Below are positions 46,468 to 55,801 of a stretch of DNA of 64,000 nt, piece after piece. This DNA comes from Phaeovulum veldkampii DSM 11550 (GTDB lineage Bacteria > Pseudomonadota > Alphaproteobacteria > Rhodobacterales > Rhodobacteraceae), in contig NZ_PZKF01000015.1 in the NCBI RefSeq assembly GCF_003034995.1, forward strand, positions 18,917 through 82,916. Reading direction: 5' to 3'. The notes beneath the pieces were generated by a model. That model ran no database searches, was not told the DNA's origin, and worked only from the letters and a program-made list of their open reading frames with translations. Position numbers and translations under genes: made by a program. The first letter of the stretch is position 1; each line of letters starts with the position of its first letter.

Positions 46468-46919
46468 CGTGCCTCCCTGGCCGCCGCCCGCGCCACACGG
46501 TCAAGCGCATCGGCAAAGCGCGACCGGTCGGCCGCGGAAAACGCCCGCCCGCCGCCCTGGCGGAACGGGTCGGCGGCGCGCAGGTCGGCCATCAGGTCAC
46601 GGGTGGCCAGCACGTTGCCGATATTGGCCGCCGTCAGCGCCTCGCCATCGTGTTTCAGCACCCGCGCACCTGCGGCCACGCATTTCGCGGCCAGCGGGAT
46701 GTCGCCCGTCACCACCACATCGCCCGGCCCCGCCTGCGCCGCAATCCACTTGTCGGCCTCATCTGGGCCTTCGGCGACATACACCATCTGCACGAGGGGG
46801 TTCGCCGACGGCCTGAGGCCGCCGTTTGATACCACCACCAGCGGCTGGCCCAGCCGGGTTGCCACACGCTCGGCCTCGGCCTTTACCGGGCAGGCGTCGG
46901 CGTCCAGATAGATCGCCAT
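46464..46919 (-). CDS. YaiI/YqxD (UPF0178, DUF188) family protein
   Basis: The 151-residue protein has the conserved start [47 protein letters not shown] and the C-terminal [24 protein letters not shown]. The acidic pattern resembles PIN-like nucleases, but no activity is established. It overlaps the fghA stop by one base and the HAD gene by four. Confidence 0.92.
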   Translation of the reverse strand: MAIYLDADACPVKAEAERVATRLGQPLVVVSNGGLRPSANPLVQMVYVAEGPDEADKWIAAQAGPGDVVVTGDIPLAAKCVAAGARVLKHDGEALTAANIGNVLATRDLMADLRAADPFRQGGGRAFSAADRSRFADALDRVARAAAREAR

Positions 46920-47752
46920 CAGCGGTGCAGCGCCTCGGCGTGGAAAGCAATGTGATCGCCCATGAAGGAGGCGATGAAGAAATAGCTGTGGTCATAGCCC
47001 CGCTGCATACGCACCGCACCGGGTTGGCGGCGGGTGCACATCGCCTCGGCCAAAGCCTCGGGCATCAGCGCGTTGAGGTAAGGGTCGGCCGTGCCCTGAT
47101 CGACCAGAACCTCGCCCTCGAACCCACGTTCGCGCATCAAAAGCGTGGCATCGTGCGGCGCCCATGTCGCCTCATCTGTGCCCAGATAATTCAGGAAATG
47201 CTTGCGCCCCCAATCCGACGCAGTCGGATGCGAAATCGGCGCAAAGGCCGAAACAGAGCGAAACCGCCCCGGCAGAGACATCGCCAGCGTCAGCGCGCCA
47301 TGCCCGCCCATCGAATGTCCGCAGATCGACTGGCGCTCATCCTCGATTGGGAAATTGGCGGTGATGACGCGGGGCAGATCTTCGGCGATATAGTCCCACA
47401 TCCGGTAATGCCCGGCCCAGGGCTGTTCGGTCGCATTGATGTAAAAGCCTGCGCCATGGCCCAGATCATAAGACGGGTGATCGGGCACCTCGTCGCCACG
47501 CGGCGAGGTATCGGGGAAGACAAGCGCGACCCCGGCCTCGGCCGCCCATTTCTGCGCGCCGGCCTTGACCATGGCGTTTTCGTGCGTGCAGGTCAGGCCC
47601 GACAGATACCAAAGCACCGGCACCGGGCCAAACTCGGCCTCTTCGGGCAGGAACAGGCCAAAGGTCATTTCGCAATTGGTGGCATCCGAGGCATGGGCGT
47701 AAACCCCCTGCACCCCGCCAAAGCACCGGCTTTCCGAAATCGTGCGCATCAT
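46919..47752 (-). CDS. fghA: S-formylglutathione hydrolase
   Basis: Hydrolyses S-formylglutathione to formate and glutathione, the step after AdhC. The 277-residue esterase-D-type alpha/beta hydrolase has [11 protein letters not shown] with the nucleophilic Ser. The Asp is in DQGTADPYL and the His in [26 protein letters not shown] forms the oxyanion region. In many relatives it is adjacent to adhC; here it is 34 kb away, inside an operon with AEC transporter, YaiI and HAD genes. Confidence 0.96.
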   Translation of the reverse strand: MMRTISESRCFGGVQGVYAHASDATNCEMTFGLFLPEEAEFGPVPVLWYLSGLTCTHENAMVKAGAQKWAAEAGVALVFPDTSPRGDEVPDHPSYDLGHGAGFYINATEQPWAGHYRMWDYIAEDLPRVITANFPIEDERQSICGHSMGGHGALTLAMSLPGRFRSVSAFAPISHPTASDWGRKHFLNYLGTDEATWAPHDATLLMRERGFEGEVLVDQGTADPYLNALMPEALAEAMCTRRQPGAVRMQRGYDHSYFFIASFMGDHIAFHAEALHR

Positions 47753-47758
47753 CGCCCC

Positions 47759-48688
47759 CTAGAATGCCGTGAGCCGGGCGATCACCCAGGGCACGGTCAG
47801 AATGCTGACAGCCGTCGAGATCAGAATACTGGCAGAGACCCGCGCCGGTGCAACCCCGTAATGACTGGCCAGAATGTAGACATTGCCCGCCACCGGCAGC
47901 GCGGCAGCGGCAATCATCACACCCGCCGCATAAGGTTCCACCGGAAACACGATCAGCGCCATCGCCGCCACCGCCGCCGGATGCAGAACCAGTTTGGCAA
48001 ACGACAGCCACAGCGCGGGCCGCACCCGTTCGGCCGACCGCGCCGCCAGCGACGCGCCAATGGCAAACAGCGCGCCGGGCGTGGCAGCGGCGCCCAGAAT
48101 AGTGACGAACTCCTCAAGCGGTGCAGGCATCGGCAGCGTCAGCCCCGCCCAGGCCAGCCCCGCCACCATCGACACGATCATCGGGTTCTTGACCAGCCCC
48201 AGCGCCAGCGCGCCCAGCATCGCGGGCGATACGCGCCCATGCCGCGCCCCGGTGATCAACAGCGTGATCAGACTGGAAAACACGATCAGGTCGATGGCCA
48301 GAACCATCAGTACCGGCCCCACCGCGGCAGGGCCCAGCAACACCACCAGCATCGGCACACCCAGAAAGCCGGTGTTGCCGGTCATGCCCGTATGCGCCTC
48401 CATCGCTGCCTCGGGCAGGGGCAGACGGCGGCCCAGCGCCACGACCATACCCAGCGCCCAGACAATCGCCGAGCCGGTCAGATAGGCCAGCAAAAAGGCG
48501 GGATCATAAAGCTCTGACAGCGGCAGCGTGGCGGTAAAGCGGAACAGCATCGCCGACAGCGCGAAATAAAAGACGAACTTGGTCAGCCACGCGGTCGCCT
48601 CGGTCGGGAAAAACCGGGTTCGCCCCGCAACCCAGCCGAGGCCGATCAGGGCGAAAAACGGCAGGGTCTTGAGAAAGATCGCCAGCAT
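47759..48688 (-). CDS. AEC (auxin efflux carrier-like) family transporter
   Basis: The 309-residue inner-membrane protein has about ten hydrophobic segments and the AEC repeats (NTGFLGVPMLVVLLGP, and ALPVAGNVYILASHYGV). Bacterial members carry malonate, malate or other organic acids. It lies 6 nt before fghA and is the first gene of the compact minus-strand run; the gap to mbfA is 43 nt. Confidence 0.88.
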   Translation of the reverse strand: MLAIFLKTLPFFALIGLGWVAGRTRFFPTEATAWLTKFVFYFALSAMLFRFTATLPLSELYDPAFLLAYLTGSAIVWALGMVVALGRRLPLPEAAMEAHTGMTGNTGFLGVPMLVVLLGPAAVGPVLMVLAIDLIVFSSLITLLITGARHGRVSPAMLGALALGLVKNPMIVSMVAGLAWAGLTLPMPAPLEEFVTILGAAATPGALFAIGASLAARSAERVRPALWLSFAKLVLHPAAVAAMALIVFPVEPYAAGVMIAAAALPVAGNVYILASHYGVAPARVSASILISTAVSILTVPWVIARLTAF

Positions 48689-48731
48689 GAACCATGGCCT
48701 AACATGGCCCACAGGCCAAAGCCAGTCGGGC

Positions 48732-49709
48732 TTAGCCCGCCCCGATCAGCGCCCCCGCCGCAAACACCAGCGCGCCGCCCAGCACCACCTGCAACGCGGC
48801 GCGCACAAACGGCGTTTCCATGTATTTGTTCTGAATCCAGGCGATCGCCCACAACTCGGCGAAGACCACGATCATGGCGATGATCGTCGCGGTCCAGAAA
48901 TCGGGGATCAGATAGGGCAGCGCATGGCCAAGGCCGCCCACCGCTGTCATCATGCCCGAAGCGAGGCCACGCTTCCACGGCGCGCCCCTCCCCGACAATT
49001 CGCCATCGTCCGAGGCCGCCTCGGTGAAGCCCATCGAAATACCCGCCCCCACCGAGGCCGCCAACCCGACCAGAAAGGTCGTATGCGTGTCCTGCGTCGC
49101 AAAGGCCGTGGCAAAAATCGGCGCAAGGGTGGAAACCGACCCGTCCATCAGCCCCGCCAACCCCGGCTGGACCCAGGTCAGCACGAATTGCCGCTTGGCG
49201 GCGCGGTCTTCCTCGCCTTTCGCATCCGCACCCAGATGCACGCCGGTCAGGTCATTGGCCAGCACCTCATGCCCGGCCTCGGCGGCAGCCAGATCACCCA
49301 GCAGCTTGCGCGTGGCGGCATCCGAGGTGCGCTGCGCCGCCTTGGTGTAAAAGGCCCCGGCCTGCCGCTCCATCGCCTCGGCTTCGGATCGGATCTTTTC
49401 GATCCCTAGGTTTTCGGTCAGCCAGACCGGCTTGCGCGCGTAAAACCCGGCCACATGTTCACGCCGGACCAACGGGATCGTCTCGCCAAAGCGCGCCTGA
49501 TGCAGGTCGATCAGGCGGCGGCGGTGAGTATCTTCTTCGGCGGCCATCGCCTCGAACACCTTGGCAGAAGCGGGATAATCGGCACGCAGACGCTCGGCAT
49601 AGGTGCGATAGATCTGCGCGTCCTCCTCCTCGGAGGAAATCGCCAGCGCCAGAACCTCGCGCTCGGTCAGATCGGAAAAACGGCGGCGGGAGGCAATGCC
49701 GGGGATCAT
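48732..49709 (-). CDS. mbfA: Membrane-bound ferritin A (rubrerythrin-VIT1 fusion iron exporter)
   Basis: The 325-residue protein has an N-terminal di-iron rubrerythrin/erythrin domain with ISSEEEDAQIYRTYA, AAEEDTHRRRL and, later, AAAEAGHEVLAND carrying the Glu and His ligands. A C-terminal VIT1/CCC1-like membrane domain (LAGLMDGSVSTLAPIFATAFA, ASVGAGISMGFTEA) follows. MbfA exports iron and protects against iron and peroxide stress in rhizobia. An Irr-type inverted repeat overlaps its promoter region at 49725-49739. AAGGAGTGAG is the ribosome binding site. Confidence 0.93.
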   Translation of the reverse strand: MIPGIASRRRFSDLTEREVLALAISSEEEDAQIYRTYAERLRADYPASAKVFEAMAAEEDTHRRRLIDLHQARFGETIPLVRREHVAGFYARKPVWLTENLGIEKIRSEAEAMERQAGAFYTKAAQRTSDAATRKLLGDLAAAEAGHEVLANDLTGVHLGADAKGEEDRAAKRQFVLTWVQPGLAGLMDGSVSTLAPIFATAFATQDTHTTFLVGLAASVGAGISMGFTEAASDDGELSGRGAPWKRGLASGMMTAVGGLGHALPYLIPDFWTATIIAMIVVFAELWAIAWIQNKYMETPFVRAALQVVLGGALVFAAGALIGAG

Positions 49710-49724
49710 GACTCACTCCTTGAG

Positions 49725-49739
49725 TTAGAATGTTTCTAA
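49725..49739. promoter_or_regulatory. Irr box (iron control element) upstream of mbfA
   Basis: TTAGAA-TGT-TTCTAA is a perfect inverted repeat with a 3-nt spacer, 15 nt upstream of the mbfA start codon. It matches the core of the Irr-binding ICE motif that controls mbfA in other alphaproteobacteria. Irr would repress mbfA when iron is low. Confidence 0.75.
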
Positions 49740-49776
49740 TGTAGGGCGGCAATTGGCGCCCCGCAAATGCAAAATA

Positions 49777-49796
49777 TGAACCGATCGGTTCACTTT
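49777..49796. promoter_or_regulatory. Perfect 16-bp palindrome, TetR-type operator (copy 1)
   Basis: TGAACCGATCGGTTCA at 49777-49792 is its own reverse complement, followed by CTTT. The AACC-GATC-GGTT pattern is typical for TetR-family binding. An 18-nt block from it recurs at 49832-49849. Confidence 0.65.
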
Positions 49797-49831
49797 AGGC
49801 TTGCCGACTCGGCATCGCACACCTAAAAGCA

Positions 49832-49849
49832 AACTAATTGGTTCACTTT
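49832..49849. promoter_or_regulatory. TetR-type operator-like sequence (copy 2)
   Basis: AACTAATTGGTTCACTTT matches copy 1 at 15 of 18 positions and lies 53 bp downstream, 11 nt before the ATG of the small exported protein. It is an imperfect palindrome (AACTAATTGGTT). Confidence 0.55.
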
Positions 49850-49860
49850 GTGGGGATGCC

Positions 49861-50022
49861 ATGAAACGCCTTGCCCTGTTGCTTATGGTCTCGCTGGTCG
49901 GTCTGTCCGGCCCTGCTGCGGCATTCAGCCTGGATCTGCCGCGGCTGGAGTTTCCCACGACCGGAGCCGAGACAAGCCGTGACTGTTCGTCGCCCCTTGC
50001 CGCACCGGGCTGCGGCGACTGA
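49861..50022 (+). CDS. Small exported protein of unknown function
   Basis: The 53-residue protein has a clear Sec signal peptide (RLALLLMVSLVGLSGPAAA, cleavage near AFS), leaving a mature peptide of about 32 residues. This begins FSLDLPRLEFPTTG and has two cysteines (DCSSPLAAPGC) that could form a disulfide. It starts 11 nt after the second operator-like repeat and diverges from mbfA. It is not recognised as a member of a named family. Confidence 0.6.
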   Translation: MKRLALLLMVSLVGLSGPAAAFSLDLPRLEFPTTGAETSRDCSSPLAAPGCGD

Positions 50023-50101
50023 CCCGGCCCCGCTGGCGGCAGGCATTGACGGGGGCAAGCGGCGCTTTTACGCATGACAGACCCCTAAGCCGGAGGCCAG
50101 C

Positions 50102-50719
50102 ATGCGGGACGCAGACGAAGCCCTTGTCGCGATTGACCTGCAGAATGATTTCTGCCCCGGCGGCGCGTTGGCCGTGCCCGCAGGCGATGACATCGTGACG
50201 CCGGTGAACGCGCTGTTAGCCGCCTTCCCGGTGCGCGTGCTGACACAGGACTGGCACCCCGCCACCCACACCTCGTTCGCGGCCAACCATCCGGGTGCAG
50301 CACCCTATGGCACGGTTGACATGCCCTATGGCCCGCAGGTTCTGTGGCCCAGCCATTGCGTCCAGGGCACCATGGGCGCCGATTTTCACCCCGCGCTGAA
50401 CACCGACCGCGCCGATCTGATCCTGCGCAAGGGCTTTCGCTCTGGCATCGACAGCTATTCCGCATTTTTCGAGAATGACCGCACCACGCCGACCGGGCTT
50501 GAGGGCTATCTGCGCAGCCGCGGAGTGACACGGCTGACGCTGGTCGGGCTGGCGCTTGATTTCTGCGTGGGATGGTCGGCGATTGATGCGGCGCGGCTGG
50601 GGTTTTCGGTGACGGTGCTGGAGGATGCCTGCCGCGCCATCGACCTGAACGGCTCGCTTGCTGCCGCGCGCGTGGCGATGGCCGAAGCCGGTGTTCGGCT
50701 GGAGCGCGCCGATGGCTGA
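50102..50719 (+). CDS. pncA: Nicotinamidase
   Basis: Converts nicotinamide to nicotinate for NAD salvage. The 205-residue isochorismatase-fold protein has catalytic Asp in [13 protein letters not shown], the metal site [12 protein letters not shown], catalytic Lys in ILRKGF and nucleophilic Cys in LDFCVGWSA. It overlaps pncB by 8 nt, forming a two-gene salvage unit. Confidence 0.95.
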   Translation: MRDADEALVAIDLQNDFCPGGALAVPAGDDIVTPVNALLAAFPVRVLTQDWHPATHTSFAANHPGAAPYGTVDMPYGPQVLWPSHCVQGTMGADFHPALNTDRADLILRKGFRSGIDSYSAFFENDRTTPTGLEGYLRSRGVTRLTLVGLALDFCVGWSAIDAARLGFSVTVLEDACRAIDLNGSLAAARVAMAEAGVRLERADG

Positions 50720-52004
50720 CATTGCAACCCGCGTCTACAACCACCGCTGGAAGATCGACCCGGTAGTGCGTTCGCTGCTGGATACCGATTTCTACAAACT
50801 TCTGATGTGCCAGTCAGTGTTCCGCAACCGGCCCGACACGCAGGTGACCTTCAGCCTGATCAACCGATCCACCCAAATCCGGCTGGCCGATCTGATCGAC
50901 GAGGGCGAGCTGCGCGAGCAGTTGGACCATCTGCGCACCCTGCGCCTGACGCGGGGCGAAAGCACATGGCTGCGCGGCAACACTTTTTACGGCAAGCGCC
51001 AGATGTTCCGCCCCGATTTCATGGAGTGGTTCGAGAACCTGCGCCTGCCGCCCTATCATCTGGAAAAGCACGACGGGCAATATGAGCTGACCTTTGAGGG
51101 CAACTGGCCCGAGGTGATGATGTGGGAAATTCCCGCACTGGCCGTGCTGATGGAATTGCGCGGGCGCGCCGTTCTGAAAGACATGGGCCGGTTCGAGTTG
51201 CAGGTGCTTTACGCCCGCGCCATGACCCGGCTGTGGGAAAAGATCGAACGGCTGCGCGCGCTGCCCGGCCTGCGGATCGCCGATTTCGGCACCCGGCGGC
51301 GGCATTCCTTCCTGTGGCAGGACTGGTGCGTGCAGGCGATGATCGAGGGGCTGGGGGGCGCGTTTACCGGCACCTCGAACTGTCTGATCGCGATGCGGCG
51401 CGACATCGAGGCGATCGGCACCAATGCGCATGAACTACCCATGGTCTATGCCGCGCTGGCCGATACCGACGCCGAACTGCGCGAGGCGCCCTATCGGGTT
51501 CTGGCCGACTGGCACGAGGAACACGACGGCAACCTGCGCATCATCCTGCCCGACACCTTCGGCACCAAGGGCTTTCTGGACCGCGCGCCCGACTGGCTGG
51601 CGGGCTGGACCGGCATCCGCATCGACAGTGGCGACCCCGCCGAAGCGGCGGAAACCGCCATCGCCTGGTGGATCGCTCGCGGCGAAGACCCGCGCAAGAA
51701 GCTGGTGATCTTTTCCGACGGGCTGGATGTGGAAAAGATCGAGGAGCTGCACGGCCGCTTTGCCGGGCGGGTCAAGGTTTCGTTTGGCTGGGGCACGCTG
51801 CTGACCAACGATTTCCGCGGGCTGGTGGCGGGCGACGGCCTGGCGCCCTTCAGCCTTGTGTGCAAGGCGGTTTCGGCCAACGGGCGGCCCACGGTCAAAC
51901 TGTCAGACAACCCCAGCAAGGCGATGGGCCCCGAAGACGAAATCGCCCGCTATAAACGGGTGTTCGACGTTGGCGCACAAACCGCCAGCCCGGTGATTGT
52001 CTAG
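50712..52004 (+). CDS. pncB: Nicotinate phosphoribosyltransferase
   Basis: Makes nicotinate mononucleotide from nicotinate and PRPP with ATP hydrolysis. The 430-residue protein has [17 protein letters not shown] at the start, [12 protein letters not shown] and GTSNCLIA in the active site. The regulatory phospho-histidine is in [11 protein letters not shown], and [11 protein letters not shown] is near the end. Its start lies inside the pncA end, so translation is coupled. Confidence 0.96.
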   Translation: MADIATRVYNHRWKIDPVVRSLLDTDFYKLLMCQSVFRNRPDTQVTFSLINRSTQIRLADLIDEGELREQLDHLRTLRLTRGESTWLRGNTFYGKRQMFRPDFMEWFENLRLPPYHLEKHDGQYELTFEGNWPEVMMWEIPALAVLMELRGRAVLKDMGRFELQVLYARAMTRLWEKIERLRALPGLRIADFGTRRRHSFLWQDWCVQAMIEGLGGAFTGTSNCLIAMRRDIEAIGTNAHELPMVYAALADTDAELREAPYRVLADWHEEHDGNLRIILPDTFGTKGFLDRAPDWLAGWTGIRIDSGDPAEAAETAIAWWIARGEDPRKKLVIFSDGLDVEKIEELHGRFAGRVKVSFGWGTLLTNDFRGLVAGDGLAPFSLVCKAVSANGRPTVKLSDNPSKAMGPEDEIARYKRVFDVGAQTASPVIV

Positions 52005-52092
52005 CATCGGCTCAGGCGCGGCGACATGACGGTTGCCATGCCGCCCCCCGGCACCGCATCGTGAGCGGGCAGCAGGCTGCGGGGGGCCAGCA

Positions 52093-52806
52093 ATGTGTTG
52101 GAGCATGGGCGTCACGGCGGTGATGGTGGGGCTGGGCGCTGTGGCCACGGCGCTGTCGGCACGGCGCGGCGATGCGGTCGCAATACCGGCCACGCTGGGC
52201 TATTTCACCGCAATGGAGGCGCTGCAACTTGCGGGCTATGCCGTGGTCGATCAATGCGGCAACCCGGCGAATGAAAGTGTCACCTTTCTGTCTGTGCTGC
52301 ACATCATCTTTCAGCCATTCCTGATCAACGCCTTTGCGATGCAGCTTGTGCCCGCGCCGGTGCGGGTGCGGGCGCAGGTCCGGGTCTATGTGATCTGCGC
52401 ACTGGCCGCAGCGCTGATGCTGATGCAGCTTTACCCGTTCGGCTGGGCTGGCCCCTGCCGCCCCGGCTTTCCGCTGTGCGGGTCTGTGCTGTGCACGGTG
52501 TCGGGCGACTGGCACATTGGCTGGGATGTGCCCTACAACGGGCTGATGGTGCCGCTGGAACAGGCGCTGGGCATCCACAGCGGCTTTCCAGCCTATCTGG
52601 TCGCGGCCTTTGTGGTGCCACTGTTTTACGGCGCGTGGCGGTTTGTGCTGTTTCATGCGCTGATCGGCCCGGTTCTGGCCACCCGCCTGACCACCAACCC
52701 CAACGAAGGCCCGGCGATCTGGTGCCTGTTCTCGATCGGGATCATTCTGATCGCACTAAGCCCGGCCATACGCCGCCGGTTTCAGACGCCAGACAGCAGC
52801 GCCTGA
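52093..52806 (+). CDS. DUF5765-like multi-pass membrane protein
   Basis: The 237-residue protein has about six to seven hydrophobic segments and several conserved-looking cysteines (MCWSMG, VDQCGNP, GPCRPGFPLCGSVLCTVSG). The C-rich loop followed by WHIGWDVPYNGL is characteristic of a family seen mainly in Rhodobacterales (DUF5765). The start is placed at ATG 52093 with GGGGGG before it. Function unknown. Confidence 0.75.
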   Translation: MCWSMGVTAVMVGLGAVATALSARRGDAVAIPATLGYFTAMEALQLAGYAVVDQCGNPANESVTFLSVLHIIFQPFLINAFAMQLVPAPVRVRAQVRVYVICALAAALMLMQLYPFGWAGPCRPGFPLCGSVLCTVSGDWHIGWDVPYNGLMVPLEQALGIHSGFPAYLVAAFVVPLFYGAWRFVLFHALIGPVLATRLTTNPNEGPAIWCLFSIGIILIALSPAIRRRFQTPDSSA

Positions 52807-52812
52807 GGCACC

Positions 52813-54282
52813 TCAGGCAAAGGCATTCAGCACAAGGAAGATGCCAGCCGACAGCAGCGCCGAAACCGGCACTGTCACCACCCAGGCCGCGGCGATGGTG
52901 GCAAAATGCGACCGTCGCACCAGCTTGCGGCGCGAGCGTTCCTCGGGTGGCACCGGCTTGCCCTTTTGCAGGCCCAGCATCCGGGCGCGACGCTCGGCGT
53001 GCCATTCGCGGTAAAAGCCCACGCCGAAAACCGCGCCCACCGCGATATGGGTGGAACTGACCGGCAGCCCCAGCGCCGAGGCCACGATCACCGTCAACGC
53101 CGCCGACAGCGCCACGCAAAAGGCGCGCATCGGGTTCAGCTTGGTGATCTCGCTGCCGACCATGCGGATCAGCTTTGGCCCGAACAGCACCAGCCCGAAC
53201 GAAATGCCCCCCGCCCCGATCACCATCACCCAGATCGGGATCGAGACACTGCCCCCCCCGGCGCCGCCCACGCGGACAACATCCACGATCGCGGCAAGCG
53301 GCCCCACGGCATTGGCCACATCATTGGCGCCATGTGCAAAGGACAACAGCCCCGCGGCAATCACCAGCGGCAGAGAAAACATCTTTTTGAGCGACTTCTT
53401 GCGGTTTTCCAGCCCTTCGGACTGCCGCCGGATCAGCGGCATCGACACTGCCCAGGCCGCAGCCCCGGTGACGATGCCGATGGCCACCGCGCCCCCCAGA
53501 TCAATGGTGATGACCTTGCTCAGCCCCTTCAACGCCAGATAGGCGGCGAAACTGCCCGCCATGATCCCGGTCAGCGCGGGAACCCATTTCTGCGCCGCCC
53601 AGATCTTGTCTTCGGCATACATCACCTTGGCCTTGATCACCGCCAGGAAGCCCGCAGCAATGATCCCGCCCAACACCGGAGAGATCACCCAGCTTGCCGC
53701 AATCATGCCAATGGCGCCCCAGTTTACCGCGGCAAAACCCGCAGCAGCCACCCCGGCGCCCACCACGCCGCCAACGATGGAATGCGTGGTTGAAACCGGC
53801 GCGCCCAGCGCGGTGGCCAGGTTCAGCCACAGCGCGGCGGCCAGCAGCGCCGCCATCATCGCCCAGACAAAGGTGGCGCTGTCGGCCAGCGCCTCGGGGG
53901 CGACGATGCCCGATGAGATCGTCTTGACCACATCCCCACCGGCGATCAGCGCGCCCGCGGTTTCACAGACCGCCGCAATCAGCAGCGCGCCGCCCATGCT
54001 GAGCGCATTGGCCCCCACCGCCGGGCCCATGTTGTTGGCCACGTCGTTGGCGCCGATGTTGAGCGCCATATAGGCCCCGATCGCGGCAGCCGCGATCACC
54101 ACCATCACGCCCGGTTGCGCGTGAAAGAACACCAGCCCCGCCAGCCCCGCCAGAACAATGAAGGCCAGCGCAATACCGGGCGCCACCAGCGGGCGCGAGA
54201 TGAACAGCGATGCTTCTTCCAGACGGCCGATGCGGCCCAAATCCTTGTCGAGTGTCTTCCACTGGTTCACAGGGCCGGTCAT
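52813..54282 (-). CDS. Inorganic phosphate transporter, PiT family
   Basis: The 489-residue inner-membrane protein has two PHO-4 halves, each with the family signature: NIGANDVANNMGPAVGANAL and FAHGANDVANAVGPLAA. A basic cytoplasmic loop (RRQSEGLENRKKSLKKMF) lies between. It is a low-affinity metal-phosphate/proton or sodium symporter. It ends convergently 6 nt from the DUF5765-like gene and is read away from the Nudix gene after a 23-nt gap. Confidence 0.93.
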   Translation of the reverse strand: MTGPVNQWKTLDKDLGRIGRLEEASLFISRPLVAPGIALAFIVLAGLAGLVFFHAQPGVMVVIAAAAIGAYMALNIGANDVANNMGPAVGANALSMGGALLIAAVCETAGALIAGGDVVKTISSGIVAPEALADSATFVWAMMAALLAAALWLNLATALGAPVSTTHSIVGGVVGAGVAAAGFAAVNWGAIGMIAASWVISPVLGGIIAAGFLAVIKAKVMYAEDKIWAAQKWVPALTGIMAGSFAAYLALKGLSKVITIDLGGAVAIGIVTGAAAWAVSMPLIRRQSEGLENRKKSLKKMFSLPLVIAAGLLSFAHGANDVANAVGPLAAIVDVVRVGGAGGGSVSIPIWVMVIGAGGISFGLVLFGPKLIRMVGSEITKLNPMRAFCVALSAALTVIVASALGLPVSSTHIAVGAVFGVGFYREWHAERRARMLGLQKGKPVPPEERSRRKLVRRSHFATIAAAWVVTVPVSALLSAGIFLVLNAFA

Positions 54283-54305
54283 GTCACATGCCTGTCAAAG
54301 ATCCG

Positions 54306-54806
54306 TTACATTGGCAGGCGGGGTAGCCTGTTTGGCGGCTTGGAACAACTCCGATTCGCCTCCAGCACCCCGAACATCCGACCAAGTTCCGGTTCCGCGA
54401 CCATCTGCGCGGCCTCGGCCGGGCCGACCCAGCGGCGTTTGCGACGGCCTGCCTCGGGGTAGTGGTCCTCGATCTTATCAACCTCGATCAGAAACACCCG
54501 CACCTCGCAGCGCTTCGGCAGGCCCCGCCCCCCTTCCTTCAGATAGGTGTAGCGGCCAACAGGGCGTTTGGAGACCTTGCCCTTCACGCCCGCTTCCTCC
54601 CACGCCTCGCGCAGCGCGGCTTGCGCAAGACTACGGCCCCGCATCGGCCAGCCCTTGGGCAGAATCCAGCGCCCGGTGCCCAGGCTGGAAACCACCAGCA
54701 CCTCGCGCGCCTGCTGGGGACCGCGCAGGCACAGGGCGGCCACTTGCAGATAGGGCGGACGGCGGCCCAACAGCCCGGCCAGAACGTCAAGGAGGGCGTT
54801 GATCAT
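54306..54806 (-). CDS. Nudix hydrolase (diphosphoinositol-polyphosphate-like type)
   Basis: The 166-residue protein has a Nudix box GWPMRGRSLAQAALREAWEEAGV. The REAWEEAG core is intact, while the first Glu of the classical box is Arg, as in related alphaproteobacterial proteins with a PKGWP start. It is coupled to the upstream phosphotransferase by a 4-nt overlap. The substrate is unknown; it may clean up a nucleotide or phosphorylated by-product. Confidence 0.9.
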   Translation of the reverse strand: MINALLDVLAGLLGRRPPYLQVAALCLRGPQQAREVLVVSSLGTGRWILPKGWPMRGRSLAQAALREAWEEAGVKGKVSKRPVGRYTYLKEGGRGLPKRCEVRVFLIEVDKIEDHYPEAGRRKRRWVGPAEAAQMVAEPELGRMFGVLEANRSCSKPPNRLPRLPM

Positions 54807-55801
54807 GCGAGCGCCCCCCAGGGTGCAGTTCCGGCCAGAACATGGGCGGCCATCCGCGCGGCGCGTTCGGCATAGAACCGTTGGCGGGTATCGCCCGGCG
54901 CGGCGCGGGTGATGATCCACCCGGCCGAGGCGAAGGTGCGCAGCATCACGAACATCGGCAGCCGCCGCACCGCCGCCTCGGGCAGGGGCCGATGCGCGCG
55001 ATAGCCCGCAACCAGTCCAGCGGCTATCTGCGGCAGGTGCGGTTCTTCCAGACTTTGCACCAGCGCCGTGGCCAGATCATAGGCCCGAAAGCCAAATCCC
55101 GAATCGTCAAAGTCGATCAGCGCCAGACCCTCGGGGCCATCCAGCACGTTTTCGCGCAGAAGATCGCCGTGAATCAGCCCGTAATCCGCCCCTTCGGCAC
55201 GGAAGGCGGCCAGATCACCCCAGGCGTGGCAGCGCGCCTCTTGCACGATTTCGCGTTCATCGGGGCGCAGCGCGGGGTTTTCCCAGAACCGGCCCCACAG
55301 CGGCATCTGCCCCAGAAAGGCGTCGGCATCCCAGGCCGGGCGCAGAAAGCCCGCAGGCAGGCCCGCAGCATCGGTGGCATTATGCAGCCGCGCAATCAGC
55401 CCGCCCAGCCGCTGCATCAGCGCAAACTGCACAGCCCCGTCACCCGCCAGCGGTTGTTCTGCGCAGCCGATCGGGCGCCCCTCCAGCCATTGCACGCAAG
55501 AGGCCACGCGGCCCGCCGCCACCGCGCTTAGCGCGCCATCCGGGGTCGGCACCGGGCAGGGAACGCCCAGCCCCTGTTCGGCCAGACGCAGGCTCCAGAT
55601 CAGTTCGGAATCGATCAGCACCCGGCATTGATAGCCGGGCCGGTGCAACCGCAGCGCAGCATGGATGCCGCCGGGCAGATGCACCTCAAACACAATATTC
55701 TCGCGGTTCTTGATCAACCGCGGCGGGGCATCGCCCCCCCAATGCCGCAGCGCGGCCTGCGCCATTGCCAGCGCCTCGGCCTCGGAGATGGCGGCGCTCA
55801 T
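54803..55801 (-). CDS. Aminoglycoside-phosphotransferase-fold small-molecule kinase
   Basis: The 332-residue protein has the APH fold: KNRENIVFEVHLPGG nucleotide loop, GLIHGDLLRENVLDG catalytic loop and ALIDFDDSGFGFRAYDLA metal loop. Like homoserine kinase type II and hydroxylysine kinase, it should phosphorylate a hydroxylated amine or amino acid. It overlaps the class III aminotransferase and the Nudix gene by 4 nt each, so the three act together in all likelihood. Confidence 0.9.
   Translation of the reverse strand: MSAAISEAEALAMAQAALRHWGGDAPPRLIKNRENIVFEVHLPGGIHAALRLHRPGYQCRVLIDSELIWSLRLAEQGLGVPCPVPTPDGALSAVAAGRVASCVQWLEGRPIGCAEQPLAGDGAVQFALMQRLGGLIARLHNATDAAGLPAGFLRPAWDADAFLGQMPLWGRFWENPALRPDEREIVQEARCHAWGDLAAFRAEGADYGLIHGDLLRENVLDGPEGLALIDFDDSGFGFRAYDLATALVQSLEEPHLPQIAAGLVAGYRAHRPLPEAAVRRLPMFVMLRTFASAGWIITRAAPGDTRQRFYAERAARMAAHVLAGTAPWGALA

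Noticed and set aside
48728..48740. CGGGCTTAGCCCG palindrome at the end of mbfA as a terminator
   Set aside because: The stem is short with a very small loop, includes the mbfA stop codon and has no T run; read-through into the AEC gene is equally likely.
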